Shown: piece after piece, positions 1 to 11,059 of the stretch
Layout of the letters: every line of letters begins with the position of its first letter
Position numbering within the stretch: position 1 is the stretch's first letter
DNA from: Bretschneidera sinensis
Taxonomy: Eukaryota; Streptophyta; Magnoliopsida; Brassicales; Akaniaceae
DNA: 64,000 bases
Reading direction: 5' to 3'
Assembly (NCBI GenBank): GCA_023935145.1
Contig: CM043701.1
Coordinates: 75,430,817-75,494,816, forward strand
Translations under genes and position numbers: made by a program
The notes under the pieces: model-generated
Told to the model about the DNA's origin: nothing
The model's database searches: none
What the model saw: the letters and a program-made list of their open reading frames with translations, nothing else

Positions 1-131
1 ATAAGCTTACTGATGAACGGTTATCATAGTTTTATGCACAACCCAAATCTTTGAGTATCATGGAAATGAATTTATCTTTAATTTTGTTTTAACATAGTTT
101 TTAGTTTTGTATTGCTAAGGGACTAGCAATA

Positions 132-147
132 TGTAAGTTTGGGGGTG
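132..147 (+). promoter_or_regulatory. Polypurine tract of element 0
   Basis: GTAAGTTTGGGGGTG sits directly before the LTR start TGATAAG. The same tract precedes the 3' LTRs of elements A and B. It is the expected plus-strand primer site of reverse transcription. Confidence 0.8.
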
Positions 148-1385
148 TGATAAGTGCTTGAATAGTCATATTTAAGCCCCTTAATTTACGCTTATTAGGT
201 TCTTTATTTATCTATTTCAGTAAATTCTGCTTCAATTTCTTGTTTTATGTGTTTTTCATAGGACTTGGACAAAAAGATGCTAATTGGAGCTTTTAGGAGC
301 TCCCTTGTGATCGAGCGCACAAGCACACAAGCGCACTTGAAGAAGGCTCGAGCGCACACTTGCACTCGAGTGCATACCGCACACGATCGAGTGCAATCAC
401 TGCAGAGGCGGTAAAGCCAGATATGGAAAGAAGTTTCTGAATTCCAAATAGGAAATTAGGGTTTCGGGACACCATGAGGACCCAACAAATAGCCCTGTAA
501 AACACATAAATCATACCTTTTGTTTGAGACTTGAAGAAGCAAGCTTAGGAGAGGAATTGACGACTCGTATCCCGAGTCTTCTTCGGTTTTATTTTTTTGT
601 TTTATTTCATTATGTTTAGAATGTTTAGTTTAAGTAGCATGTGTAACTAAACTCCTATAGGGCTCGATTGAAGCCCTAGTTATGCTTTTCCACATGTTTA
701 TTCATTGATTATCTTTGCTATAGCCTTGTTAGAATGTTTAACTTGATTAATGTTTGTTTGTATTTAAATTCCTCATATGTGTGTGTCTGATCAACGTATG
801 CATGTGGTATGGATAAGTTAGTCGAATCAATTTGGATGACTGAGTCCTGGGTTCAACATTAGTAACAAGAGAGATCCATATCGGATTCTCGGATAAATCA
901 ACATGGGAAACCGAAAGAGGACCAAGCCCGAGGTCTTGTGTGGTTACCAATCTCCACAACCCTCATGCTCTCTTAAGGAACAACTCAGTATACACCTATG
1001 CTGAATCCCTTAAAGAGATAAAAGAGTTAGAGTATACACCATGCCTAACTCGTTGCATAGGGAGATCAATAGCCGAAGGTGTAGGCCAAGCCCTTAGGTT
1101 GGCAACCATTAAATATTCATGATAAGGCTAGAGCATTGACACCTTACTTAGTGGGAAAGTATAATTAGTGGTGGATATCGTAGTCCTATATTCTCATTAT
1201 TATTCACTCACAATCAACAGCTATTTCTCTTTTTACTTTGAAGAAACTAATTCTAAATTGAAATTCACCAATCCCTGTGGAAATGATCTCGCACTTGCAC
1301 ACTATGCTACCATTGACCTTTTGCACTTGCAAGTAAAACTGTATGGTTATTTTCATATTAATTTAGGTAGATAATCATCACAACA
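148..1385 (+). repeat. 3' LTR of element 0
   Basis: The LTR starts TGATAAGTGCTTG and ends in an ATCATCACAACA-like sequence; the exact end is uncertain by a few bases (1385 or 1388). It has the layout of the element A LTR: a T-rich start, a CpG-rich module (296-412), and near the end the phrase CTCGCACTTGCACA that all Athila LTRs here share. It is too divergent from element A to be the same family. No clear TATA box was found. Confidence 0.75.
296..412 (+). promoter_or_regulatory. CpG-rich palindromic module in LTR of element 0
   Basis: Several degenerate copies of GATCGAGCGCAC / CTCGAGCGCAC lie within about 110 bases of otherwise AT-rich sequence, for example at 310 and 347. The same word occurs in the LTRs of element A. 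Placement in the U3 part of the LTR suggests a promoter or enhancer module; this is inference. Confidence 0.5.
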
Positions 1386-1389
1386 ACAC

Positions 1390-2958
1390 TCCTTAGGTGT
1401 TGAAGAGCAAAGAGCAGTTGATAAGGTCCTTCATGTTACGGTCAAGCTGGTTGTTAAGAACCTCTTAGAAGAATCATTATTGATGAGATACTATCTTAAT
1501 CCGCTTCTTCTTAACTCCCTTACTGGTAGTGGAAAGGAATTTTGTAATTTTTGTTGTGTACATTTTATCTGCTAGTTTTTTAGATTTTGTTTTCTTTTGT
1601 AGAGGACACCATAATCAGTTAGGCCTAGGTTGCCAAGTTAGCTAAAGAGAAGAAGAGGGCCAAAGTTTCTAAGTCTTCTTCCGAACAATAGTCTTTGAGG
1701 AAGAAGGCTAGAGTGGAGAAGCCTTTGACTTTCCCTATCGAAGTCAGTCACAGGGCTGAAGATATTGCGATCCTGGCTATGGGAAGAAAGAAGTTGAGGT
1801 GTAGATGGTTGAGATACCTTCCTTGGAGGAGAAAACACTTGAGGATAAAGTTCGGGAGTGTGAGGTTCTTCAGAAAGTTGAGGTGCAAGCTAAGGATGAT
1901 GGGTTTTTAATCTTGAGCTTGTTACTTCCCACCCTAGAGAACTCCACTCCTGCTCTTGGGGGTTCTTCTATTACCCTTGAGAATTTTACTCCTATTCTTG
2001 AGGCTTCCCTTTCTACGAAAGATTATTCCACCCCTGTTGTTGGGTTGATTTTGGAGGTTCATCACCCGAACTGGGAGGCGAGGCCTTCGGACTTAGCCTT
2101 CACTAGGGTGGACACTATTCATTAATTGTTGTGAGGTTATGTTCTTCCTGTTGACGCAGACTTGATGAAGTCCATGACTCTCCAACAAGTGATGGTCAAT
2201 GTACTTGACCACTACTACAAGGTAAAAATTCTTTCTTCTGACTCCTTCTTTCAGTCTCCCTTTAGTTCTTTTTTCTAAGTGTTTCGTCTTCTAAACACAG
2301 ACTGGCATGTATTCTTTCTTTCTGAATCACTCTATTCAATCCATGAATGCTACCATTGCTAGACTCCACGGAGTTTTGAGAATCTTGCAAAATAGTTGGA
2401 AGAGGGTAAAGTGTAAAGGGATACTCTTTCCAACTAGATTCAAGATCTGGAACTTGAGAAGAGAGAGTTACAGGTTTCTTTGTCTACTGCCACTACTAGC
2501 CATTTTTCTACTACTGAAGTGGTCGAGACTCTAAGGAGGAGGTGGCAACTAAAGACCAAGGTGGAAAATCTCTGTAGTGTTGGGGACAAGCTTAGCCTTG
2601 AAGTTGGTCATCTTCAAGGGAAAAAAGTTCATCTCGGTACTGAAATGTCCCTTCTTCAGGATGCCGAACAAAAGCTAAAATCCCAATAGTCCCATTTTGA
2701 AGCTTCTATTAAGAGAATTATCGAAGCTCCAAATACTACAAATGTGGTTTATTGGTGGAGTCTTCTGACTACTACTCACTGGGCTTCGAGGTAGCCAAGG
2801 GAGAAGGGGCCAAGATATGGCCTGACCTTGAATGGGATAGTTTAGAGATAGTCGGTCCTCCTAAAGAATAGCCAATTGAGGTGGTGGCCAAGGTGGAAGG
2901 GGTTAAAGAGGCCGATGCGGTCAAAGCTACTGAAGATGATGGAGAGTCGAAGTCTTAA
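1390..2958 (+). pseudogene. Extra ORF of T1 (coiled-coil retroelement protein), broken
   Basis: This is a degraded plant retroelement extra ORF of unknown biochemical role. Exon-like reading begins near 1390. A candidate intron with GT at 1544 and AG at 1602 leads into a lysine/glutamate-rich part. A repetitive Ser/Thr/Leu-rich segment (ENSTPALGGS-like, 1940-2060) follows, then a conserved NWEARPSDLAF block. A 79-bp intron at 2222-2300 separates LDHYYK from TGMYSFFLNHSIQSMNA. The rest is heptad-like coiled coil (2480-2690) and a C-terminal YYSLGFEVAKGEGAK block ending in an acidic tail with stop at 2956-2958. Frames change several times and there are in-frame stops (for example after KLKSQ near 2689), so it is dead. 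T2 carries the same intron at the same codon position, which supports the plus-strand reading. The neighbours are the LTR of element 0 on the left and the ORF's T-rich trailer on the right. Confidence 0.6.
2222..2300 (+). other. Intron in T1 extra ORF
   Basis: The GT-AG intron has a T-rich interior and ends in AACACAG. It splits the reading frame between LDHYYK and TGMYS. T2 has a 77-bp counterpart at 18072-18148 between LDHCYK and AGMYA, so the intron predates the duplication. Confidence 0.65.
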
Positions 2959-3349
2959 TAATAGGACTTAGCTTCTTTTTTTATTTTTTAGTTATGTACT
3001 CTTGGCCTTGAAGCCCCCCATATGTATAAAGATTTTTGTTTAATGAAGGTTTTTATCACTTTACATTTTGCTACTTCTTTTTTAATAGGGTTTACAAGAA
3101 TTTTACAAGCGTTGAAACTATGTATTCTTTTCTTGTTTTTTCTTCTTATCTAGAGTAGTTTTTTGGATGAAGGCTTGTCTTCGAATGAAGCTTTAGTTTT
3201 TTGCTTCCTAATTCTTAGGGTCCTAACCTTCAAGTGTATTGAGGTAGAATCCTTGCGTGAACTCTCTTTAAGCATTTGACTTAGGCTTTTCTCTGGATGA
3301 AGCCTTCTTGTGTTGAGACATTTCTAAAGTGCACAAACTTCGATCTTAG

Positions 3350-5269
3350 TGTAACGACCCATCCCGGGTTGGCCACCCCCGAGACGATGTCATAACATTT
3401 TGAAATCCCATCACAACACGTATATGCAACAATACAAAATACATCAAGTGAAATTAAAATTTTCATCCAATCCTTAACTCTTCTCAGAGAAGATGCATCA
3501 TCATCCTCCTTTCAGAAACAATATATGCATATAACAAAATGAATGAAAATATTTTTATTACAATTTTTTCTTTCTTCATTCTGACAATGTCTGAGGACTT
3601 GACCACGAGACTTACTTAATGTAGTTACTCTTCTATTAGCTCTAAACTTTATCTGCCCTATCCACTGCCTAAAAATTTTCAATAATGAGAAGTGAGCTTC
3701 ACAAGCTCAGTGAATTAAATTTACTAGAAGTACTCGATTATATACTTCCAGTCACATCTTATAATTCAATCTTTCAATATTTATTCATCTATAATCTCAT
3801 ATAATTCAATAATAACATTCTATTATCACTACTCAAATCATAATTCCAACCATTTACCAATCTCTTCTTAAATTAATCATCACACATATCAATTTTTCTT
3901 CTCATGTATTTAATCATCGTGAGACTATCAATTCAACATCATTATTTACCTCATTATGAGATTCATAGCATATAATCAATCAATCAAATACTTTTTATCA
4001 TATCATACTTTCATATTTCTTTCTCGTCATATTTGTCTCTTTGTGAGACTCATTGTTCTATCAATAATTTACAATCAAGACTGATACTTTAGCATCTCAA
4101 TCGATAATAATCAATACTTAAAACAAATGCAATGTATGAATTTAAATTTTCTCTCTTTCTTTCTCATTAGATCATTTCATATTATCATCTGGGAACGTCT
4201 TCCCACATGTTGACATGTTTCAGCCAGACCAGCTGCCTTCTTGGTCTTTTCAACTAGACCGGTTGCCTTCTCGATATTTTATTTTCAGCTAGACCGGTTG
4301 CCTTATCGGTCTTTTATTTTCAGTTAGATCGGATGTCTTCCCAGTCTTTTATTTTATGCATATGGGCAATATTATGAAAACTAGCAGACCAGCTGCCTTC
4401 CTAGTCTTTTATTTCATGCATATGAACAATAATGTGAAAACAAGCATACATTTAAGCATTCAATTTAGCTATACAGTTCTTTGTCAAAATTATTATTTTT
4501 ATCATATTCATTAAATTAGCTCCTCATATATCATATCCACTTTTCATTCATTCTTTTTAGAAATTTAATAAAAGTTCTCAACATATTTTTAATTCATCCA
4601 TCCTATCTAAAATATAAATTCTTATATAATTAATATTCAACAAACTTTCCAATTCCTAATCAATCAATTTTCATATATAACATAAAATACATCATTAAAT
4701 CATTATAATTTACCCATTTATTCAAATATTATAATTCAATATTTTTATTAGTTTCGATTACTAAAAGTAAATCAAACTCACCGCGTAGCACTTAAAGCTA
4801 CCCATAGATCACTTCCTTCCCTTTCCTGCTCTTTTCAGCAATTTCTTGAGATTGGTGATCACCAACACCTCAAATATGATGAAGTCTTGCTCTTGTAATT
4901 GAAGGAATGTACTATCTCTAATATTGGAGAAATTTTCTTTATAACTTTTTGCTAAAAAATTTGAATTGTAGAAAGAAGAAAACCAAACAGGATTTAGTAA
5001 AAAAAAACAAAATAAAACAAAAACTCAATTTTTATAATAAAACTCACCGCCTGCCACCGTTTCTTCACAAATTCTTATCTTTGGTGGCTTGCATGCACAA
5101 TTCATGTATAGTGGAGACAACACCTGGACTCCAAGTGTTGTCCCCCTTTTTTTTTTCAAAAGAATTATTTTTATTGAATAATAAATCTTTCATGTATATA
5201 TTATTTTAATTCTATGTAATATCTATCAAATTAATTCTTTGTCCTTACTTTAAGAATACAGGTATTACG
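3350..5269 (-). repeat. Solo LTR, 1.9 kb, unidentified Ty3/gypsy family
   Basis: The segment begins TGTAACGACCC on the plus strand and ends GGTATTACG, giving nearly matching inverted termini. It is flanked by perfect copies of CTTAG at 3345-3349 and 5270-5274. There is no internal coding region, primer site or second LTR, so it is a solo LTR left by recombination. Read on the minus strand it would start CGTAATACC and end GGTCGTTACA, an order common in plant gypsy LTRs; the initial C in place of T is a probable point mutation. Orientation is therefore likely but not certain. Confidence 0.8.
4221..4415. repeat. Minisatellite inside the solo LTR
   Basis: About five diverged copies of an AGACCGGTTGCCTTCTCGGT-like unit start near 4221, 4251, 4286, 4321 and 4384, mostly 30-35 bases apart. 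Each unit contains a small inverted repeat (GACCG ... CGGTC). Confidence 0.75.
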
Positions 5270-5566
5270 CTTAGCTACCCTTTGCTTTATTTATCTTAAA
5301 TGGATCCTAAGATGACGGGCAAGCTAAGTTGTAGTTGTGCTCCTTGCAAGGTTCAGTTTGCTTTGGTTGTGCTCCTTGAAGGACTTCATGAGGCAAGTGA
5401 TGACTGAAACCCAAAGTTTAAAAGTTGCCAAAGGGGATTTCTAGGGTTATCCTTTGGTAGAGCTTCTTTCCCTTGTTGGTGAGGCACTCTTGGAGTGATT
5501 TTTTGGCTTAGAGTGGAGACAAACATACCCAAAGTTTGTTCTTCTCACTTTTTCGTTGCTGAGGGG

Positions 5567-6916
5567 TGATGAGTGCCAAATATTGCATATTTTAGCTCCT
5601 TAATTTACATTTGTTAGCTTAGGAATTTGTTACTTTGAGTTGTTTTTCGTTGTTTTACAGGTTTACAAGCTTGAAAAGGAGTTTCACTAAATTGCCAGAA
5701 TTTCTCGTACAGATCAGCCATTTTTTAGGATTAAACTGTATTGATTCAGGAAGAACCAGGAGATGAGCCATATATTCTTGGAAAGATTCGGATGTCTATT
5801 TTCTGATGAATTTTACGGATCAATAAAATGATTTTTCTAGAGAAAGTTATGGCAGTTTTAATAGACAAAGGTCAGGCTGTGCATGATTTCAGTGTGACAG
5901 ATCAGCCATTTTTGAGGACTTAACTGTATTGATTCAGGAAGAACCAGAAGATGAACCATATATACTTGGAAAGATCTGGATGTCTATTTTTTGGGGAAGT
6001 TTACGGATCAATAAAATGATTTTTCTAGAGAAAGTTATGACAGTTTTAGTAGATAAAGGTCAAAGAGCAAAAGCTGGAATCTGCAGTATCCCACATCGAA
6101 TTGGAAACACATTGCACTTGTGATGTTTCCCTATATAAGCCTCTCTTCACTTCATCTTTAGTGTGCAAATCCAAGTGCCATTTTGGTGCAATTTGGAGGA
6201 TTTCTACTAGCATTCTGGTGGATCTCCAAAGGCTTTGCTACCACGAGGGGAAGCGCCCCCCAACAACGAGTAGAATTTCTCCCCATGTATAGTCAGTTTT
6301 TTTTACTGCTTTTGTTAGTTTTAAAGTTTAATGTTTAGCACTGTTATTGTGAACTTTAGTTTCATGATTATGAGTGGCTAAAATCTTCAGCTAAGGTTGA
6401 AGATGAAGCCTCGCCGTTGTTTGGCATAATATTTTCAGATTTATTTATACAATTCTGATGTTTTTTTTAGTATAAATGTTTTGTTCAATTATTTGAGTAA
6501 AATCTTATGATTGATTGCATTTAAATTGTTCTGTTGGATATTCCATGTGTTTCATCTGATGGATGCATCGAATCGTTTTTGGTTAAATTGAATATCCTTT
6601 GTGATTTGTTTAAAGTTGGATTCATGGAATGTTTTGATAGATTATTTTTATATAGAACATGAAGATATATTCTTTACTTTGGTGGGGTGGATTCAGAAAC
6701 CTTAGTGTTTTTATCATTAGTCTTTAAATCAATTTAGTTTACTTTATATTTGTTTTGCAAAAGACAATCCAAAATTCGGAACTAGGTTAAAATAGGGTTA
6801 GTTTAGATAAAAAAAATATTTTCACAATGCAATTCCTCGTGGATTCGACCTCGCACTTGCACAACACTATATTGCAAACGACTCATGCTCTTGTGAGTAA
6901 TTTAAAACTCACAACA
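5567..6916 (+). repeat. Solo LTR of the element A family (Athila type)
   Basis: The LTR starts TGATGAGTGCCAAATATTGC and ends ACTCACAACA, like the LTRs of element A at 44734 and 49353. Perfect target duplications AGGGG lie at 5562-5566 and 6917-6921. A TATA box (TATATAAG) is at 6132-6139. Unlike element A it lacks the CpG-rich module and instead has a 188-bp tandem duplication. The T2 relic keeps the uninterrupted target at about 19500-19504, confirming a clean insertion. Confidence 0.92.
5711..6085 (+). repeat. 188-bp tandem duplication in solo LTR
   Basis: AGATCAGCCATTTTT and the following 170 bases occur at 5711 and again at 5899. Element A LTRs have one copy. The second copy directly precedes the TATA region. 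Confidence 0.85.
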
Positions 6917-7553
6917 AGGGGAGTGAGTCGTGACCTTTCTAAACCTTGCTAAAGCTGGATTGGTCCTGAAGAGGAGCTTGAGGCTAGATTTGTACCTTTT
7001 CCTTAAGAGCATGAAATTGCAATCAGTACAAATCTCCTTGTGAGCGTCCATGAGGGCTCTTGGAGAGTTGCTAGTCTCCACAGCTTAGTTGGACTACTCC
7101 TGTTATGAGAACCGATCTTTAGGCATCTTGAACCTGCAAGGACAAGGTATCTCGGGAGAGTTCTTATGAAAAGTCTCAAGATAGTTGATCCCTCCAAGGT
7201 CTGGCTTTGTTCGCAATGTCTAGGCTGCTATCCTTCAGAGCAAAAATGATGTGAAGGTCTTCGACTTCGACTTCTGAAGGGCTTTGAACAGCTTGCACTT
7301 CCTCAGCTCTTGCTAGGGCTGAGAATATTTCAAAATCGGACGGGAGCCAAGCTTGAGAGTTTGGGAGATGACGAATTCGATTTTGTCTTCCTTATTTTAC
7401 CAAGCAGGCGTGTGTTGCTGCTCGATCCAATCTGAAATGAGTATTTCTTCTCAATCTTCCTATCAAGATACATAATAAAAAATAAAAATAATTAGACAAA
7501 GTATAACAATAAACTTAAGTAAACAAAAGTCCAAAAATTGAGTTCATAAATTG

Positions 7554-7555
<2 letters not shown>

Positions 7556-7587
<32 letters not shown>
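7556..7587. repeat. TA microsatellite
   Basis: Uninterrupted alternating AT, 32 bases. Confidence 0.95.
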
Positions 7588-7589
<2 letters not shown>

Positions 7590-8167
7590 ATCTTTATAAA
7601 TAAAAAAATACATATAATTTTCATTTGCTTGTGGCGGCTAAAACTTATTTCACTTGGCGACTTTTCTTTGTTTGAAGCATAATCACATGCATTATTGTCA
7701 GTACCAAAATATGACCCGGAATACATTATACAGTATTCCAACTTCTTGAGCGTCTTAATAGAAATTCATAATAATAGACAGGGATTTTTTTTATAATAAG
7801 GAAACACGAATTCTTAATAAAAGAAATTTACACTTTTCCTACCATTTCATTTTACTTGAACCAAACGAGTTTTAACTTTTTTTTTATAATTTTTTTGTTA
7901 TAAACTTATAATTATTAAGATAAAACATATACAATACAAAAGAAAAAGAAAAAGAGTGAGTGAAAATTAACTTAGTTTATAGAATTGTTTGTCACCGTAT
8001 AAAAGATTAAAAATCAAATTTCATTCATATAAAAAATAAGAGGGATAATAGATGAAAAATAGTTAGATCTCATTTCGTAATTTATTTTTATTTTAAAAAA
8101 ATAAATAAAAACAAAAAAAGGAAAATAAAAAATTATGTAATGGGATATTATATACAAAAATGATGTA

Positions 8168-8255
8168 CTGGTGTAGGGTGTATCATTTATCATAATCATA
8201 CTCTATATGACATGTAGGGTGTATAATGTATCATAATCATACTCTATATGACATG
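8168..8255. repeat. Short tandem duplication
   Basis: A unit containing TCATAATCATACTCTATATG occurs twice in direct tandem, about 45 bases apart. Confidence 0.85.
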
Positions 8256-8829
8256 AACACATTGATATGGAGCATTTGATACGATAACTTAAGATATTAC
8301 GATAAGTGTGGTAGTGGGTGGGTCTAAAGGTGCTGATGATGTTGGGCTGTGGGGCCCCACTAAACTCAAACTGGGCTAAGGTGATAGTAAATAAGTTAAT
8401 TGGAATTATAATTAATAATATTCACAAAGAGCCGTTACAGTCAGGTCCACCTCATCGGCACCAGTTATATCAGTTTGATATTCAATTCAGTTTGTTTCTT
8501 TTACAGTGCAGCAAGTAGGCGGCCGTATGGATGAGTGAATTACGTACAAAGACATCTATAAAAGAAATACGTATAGGGAAGAAGAACCTACATAGTTACG
8601 TATTAAATTGATTACACGATTAGTTTTAAAAAGTGTTTACTTTTCAAAGGCATGAAATAATGTTTGTGTAGTTCCTTTTAATTGTATCTTTTCGATGTTG
8701 AATAGGATGGTAATTGAAAATTTTTTGTCCATTTTATAAAAAAATATATATTAAAAACATACAAAAATATATTGACTTGTGATTAGTTTCCAACACTTAG
8801 TGGTTTATTTATGTGATAAAACAATTATA

Positions 8830-9203
8830 TTTTTACTTATAAGCATGTCAAGCATAATGGTCATATATTTTTCATTAAAAATTTGAACTTACAAAGAAAC
8901 CCAAGAGAAAAACAATACGATTAGAATCACACAAAAAAATAAGAACAATTAAAAAATATAAGGAAGATAAAGAAAAATAGAGAAAATCAATATAAGTTGA
9001 AGATAAAAGAGATAAGTAAAATAGAGAAATTAAATCTGAGTGTGATAGTGGGAGATAAAAATATGAGAGAAATATGTGAAAGTTAGAGTCAATTGAGTTA
9101 CATATATAAATATATTTAAATATTTGATTTATATATTTAAATAGGAATTTATGAGACATTTTGAGAACTTGACACCAAATGAGAATTCTGGTTTTATTAA
9201 TAG

Positions 9204-9277
<74 letters not shown>

Positions 9278-9280
9278 TTA
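8830..9280. repeat. Dispersed AT-rich repeat, copy 1
   Basis: The order of motifs GCATGTCAAGCATAAT, GAGATAAG, GAGTGTGATAGTG, GTTAGAGTCAATTGAG, TTTATGAGACATTTTGAG and TTTTATTAATAG followed by a TA run recurs at 9440-9860 and 40080-40320. No terminal repeats or ORF identify its class; a short non-autonomous element such as a Helitron is possible. Confidence 0.6.
9204..9277. repeat. TA/CA compound microsatellite
   Basis: A TA run interrupted once by ATGTA is followed by about six CA units. Confidence 0.95.
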
Positions 9281-9439
9281 GCATCACAACACACGTCACA
9301 CGTATGTTAATCTGCTTTTTTATGTGATAAATAATATGTTAATAATTATATTCAAGAATTACAAGAGTTTGGAAAATAAGTTTTAAAGTATTATGATTTT
9401 GAAAATATTTTTAAAAAAGTACAGTTTTGGTGAAAAACT

Positions 9440-9860
9440 TGTTAAGAGTAATACAGTACTAGCATGTCAAGTATAATATGATTTTTTGTGTGATAAAATA
9501 ATATGCTAATAATTATTTTTTTACCTGTAAGTATGCCAATTATAATTGTCACATATAGAGAAAATCAACATAGGTTAAAGACAAAAGAGATAAGAAGAGT
9601 GAAGAAGTTAAATTTGAGTGGGATAGTTAGAGAGAAATAAGAAAAATTGATAAGTTAAGTCTGAGTGAGATAATAAAAGAGAGAAACATGGGAGAAAGAT
9701 GTGGGGAGTTAGAGTCAATATAATTACATATATAACTTTATTTAAATATTTTATTAATATATTTAAGTAGTAGTTTATGAAACATTTTGATATATAAACA
9801 TCAAATGAGTGTTCTAATTTTATTAATAGTATATATATATATATATATATATATTCATTA
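9440..9860. repeat. Dispersed AT-rich repeat, copy 2
   Basis: It has the same motif order as 8830-9280, again ending in TTTATTAATAG and a TA run (9830-9854). An internal GTCTGAGTGAGATA segment is partly duplicated. Confidence 0.6.
9830..9854. repeat. TA microsatellite
   Basis: Alternating TA at the end of dispersed repeat copy 2. Confidence 0.95.
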
Positions 9861-10050
9861 TTAAATTGCAATTTGCATAACAACAGTTTTTAAATAAATC
9901 AAATCAAAATTTTAAGCTTTTTAGATTAAAAATACTGTTAATGCTGAAATGGGACGAGCGATAACAAGTAAGCTGCACACATGAGAATAAATAAACTCTA
10001 ATACAAGGCTGGTCAAGGGATCCTTTACCTCCAAAGTTAAAAAAGAAAAA

Positions 10051-10051
<1 letters not shown>

Positions 10052-10090
<39 letters not shown>
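10052..10090. repeat. TA microsatellite
   Basis: Uninterrupted alternating AT, 39 bases. Confidence 0.95.
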
Positions 10091-10093
<3 letters not shown>

Positions 10094-11059
10094 CGTTTTT
10101 TTTCTCTTAAAACTTTCTTGAATAGTCCAATTTTCATTTATGGACGTGGGGTCAACTTTTGTGATTTGTTTTGGTTCTTGATTACTCAATTTTAAGGATA
10201 CCTTTAGTAAAAGAGAAAAATAAAACTATAAGAAAGAAAACAAATAAGAAAGAAAACTTAGAAGTAGAGATGATGAAATAATAAATAAATGAAAATAGTT
10301 TTCTCACATTCTTTTTTAGTAGAGTAAAAAAAAGAGACGAGAGGAAAGAAAATATAAATAAGATGAGAGATTATATAGAGATTAATTAATAAATTGATAA
10401 TCTCAAATATTTTTTTTTATTTTTCACTTTTTAATTTTTCTAAATTTGAAGGATTGTGATTTGTACATGTTAGTAAAAAATATCAATCATCTTAATTTTT
10501 TTTCCTTTCATTTGTATCTCTTATTAAATAAAAAAAAAATTATTTCACACATAGTTTCTTTTTCTTTTACTTTTCTCTCATATTAACCATACCCTAATCT
10601 AAGAATCACGTTTCATTGACCGATCCTTTAAAGGTTAAATGAGTTCCACAGTTTAACCACTTGTTATTTTATATTAGGGTAAACGTTGAAAATTTGACTC
10701 TTATAACCAACTGAATCAAAATAATTAGGGTTTTCATGGAGATTACCAATATATATTGGATTTGCAGGATCCAATTTGGATCAGTTCACAGGTCTAATTT
10801 CAATCCAGTTTGGGCTTCCCAAAGCAGGCCGAAATAACAAAGTTAATAGGTGCTTAACCCAAAATCAACAAGCAGACCCAGAGAAAAAGTCAAATGGTTG
10901 AGCCAGTTCAAATTAAAAGGAAGGGATGGACAATAACTGAATCAATATTGCCTATCGTGGGTCCAATAAATTAATCCATATAGGCACCGCACCAAGTAGC
11001 TGCCACTCTGCCACGTCACTAACTAATCTGTTAAGTAGATAAAATCAACTCCTAGGCAA

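Larger units (their letters stand above)
1..1385 (+). mobile_element. 3' end of an Athila-like Ty3/gypsy element (element 0)
   Basis: The first 147 bases match, loosely but in order, the segment before the 3' LTR of element A (49200-49352): a gene-free stretch ending in a GACTAGCAAT-type sequence and a purine tract. The tract is followed at once by an LTR starting TGATAAGTGC. The rest of the element lies left of the window. Athila-type elements are large plant Ty3/gypsy elements with a long untranslated region before the 3' LTR. It appears to have inserted into the T1 relic, whose extra ORF begins just to the right. No target duplication can be checked because the 5' end is missing. Confidence 0.8.
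1386..7475. mobile_element. T1: Tat-type retroelement relic, twice interrupted
   Basis: The host pieces 1386-3344, 5275-5561 and 6922-7475 align in order with 17740-19950 (T2). They contain an intron-bearing extra ORF and its trailer, and no gag-pol. Two solo LTRs sit inside. Homology to T2 stops near 7475, where unique AT-rich DNA starts, so T1 is truncated there. Assignment to the Tat lineage rests on the resemblance of the extra ORF C-terminus to the antisense ORF downstream of pol in T3 (31450-32012). If that relation holds, the element lies on the minus strand and the ORF is antisense to it. Confidence 0.55.

Noticed and set aside
296..412. CpG island of a host gene promoter
   Set aside because: The CpG-rich stretch is confined to the LTR and recurs in other LTRs; no gene follows.
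4221..4415. CRISPR-like regularly spaced repeat
   Set aside because: Units are adjacent diverged minisatellite copies in a plant LTR, without unique spacers of constant length.
8875..9294. 139-residue minus-strand frame
   Set aside because: It runs through the TA/CA microsatellite (a Tyr-Ile repeat) and the dispersed repeat; composition only, no domain.
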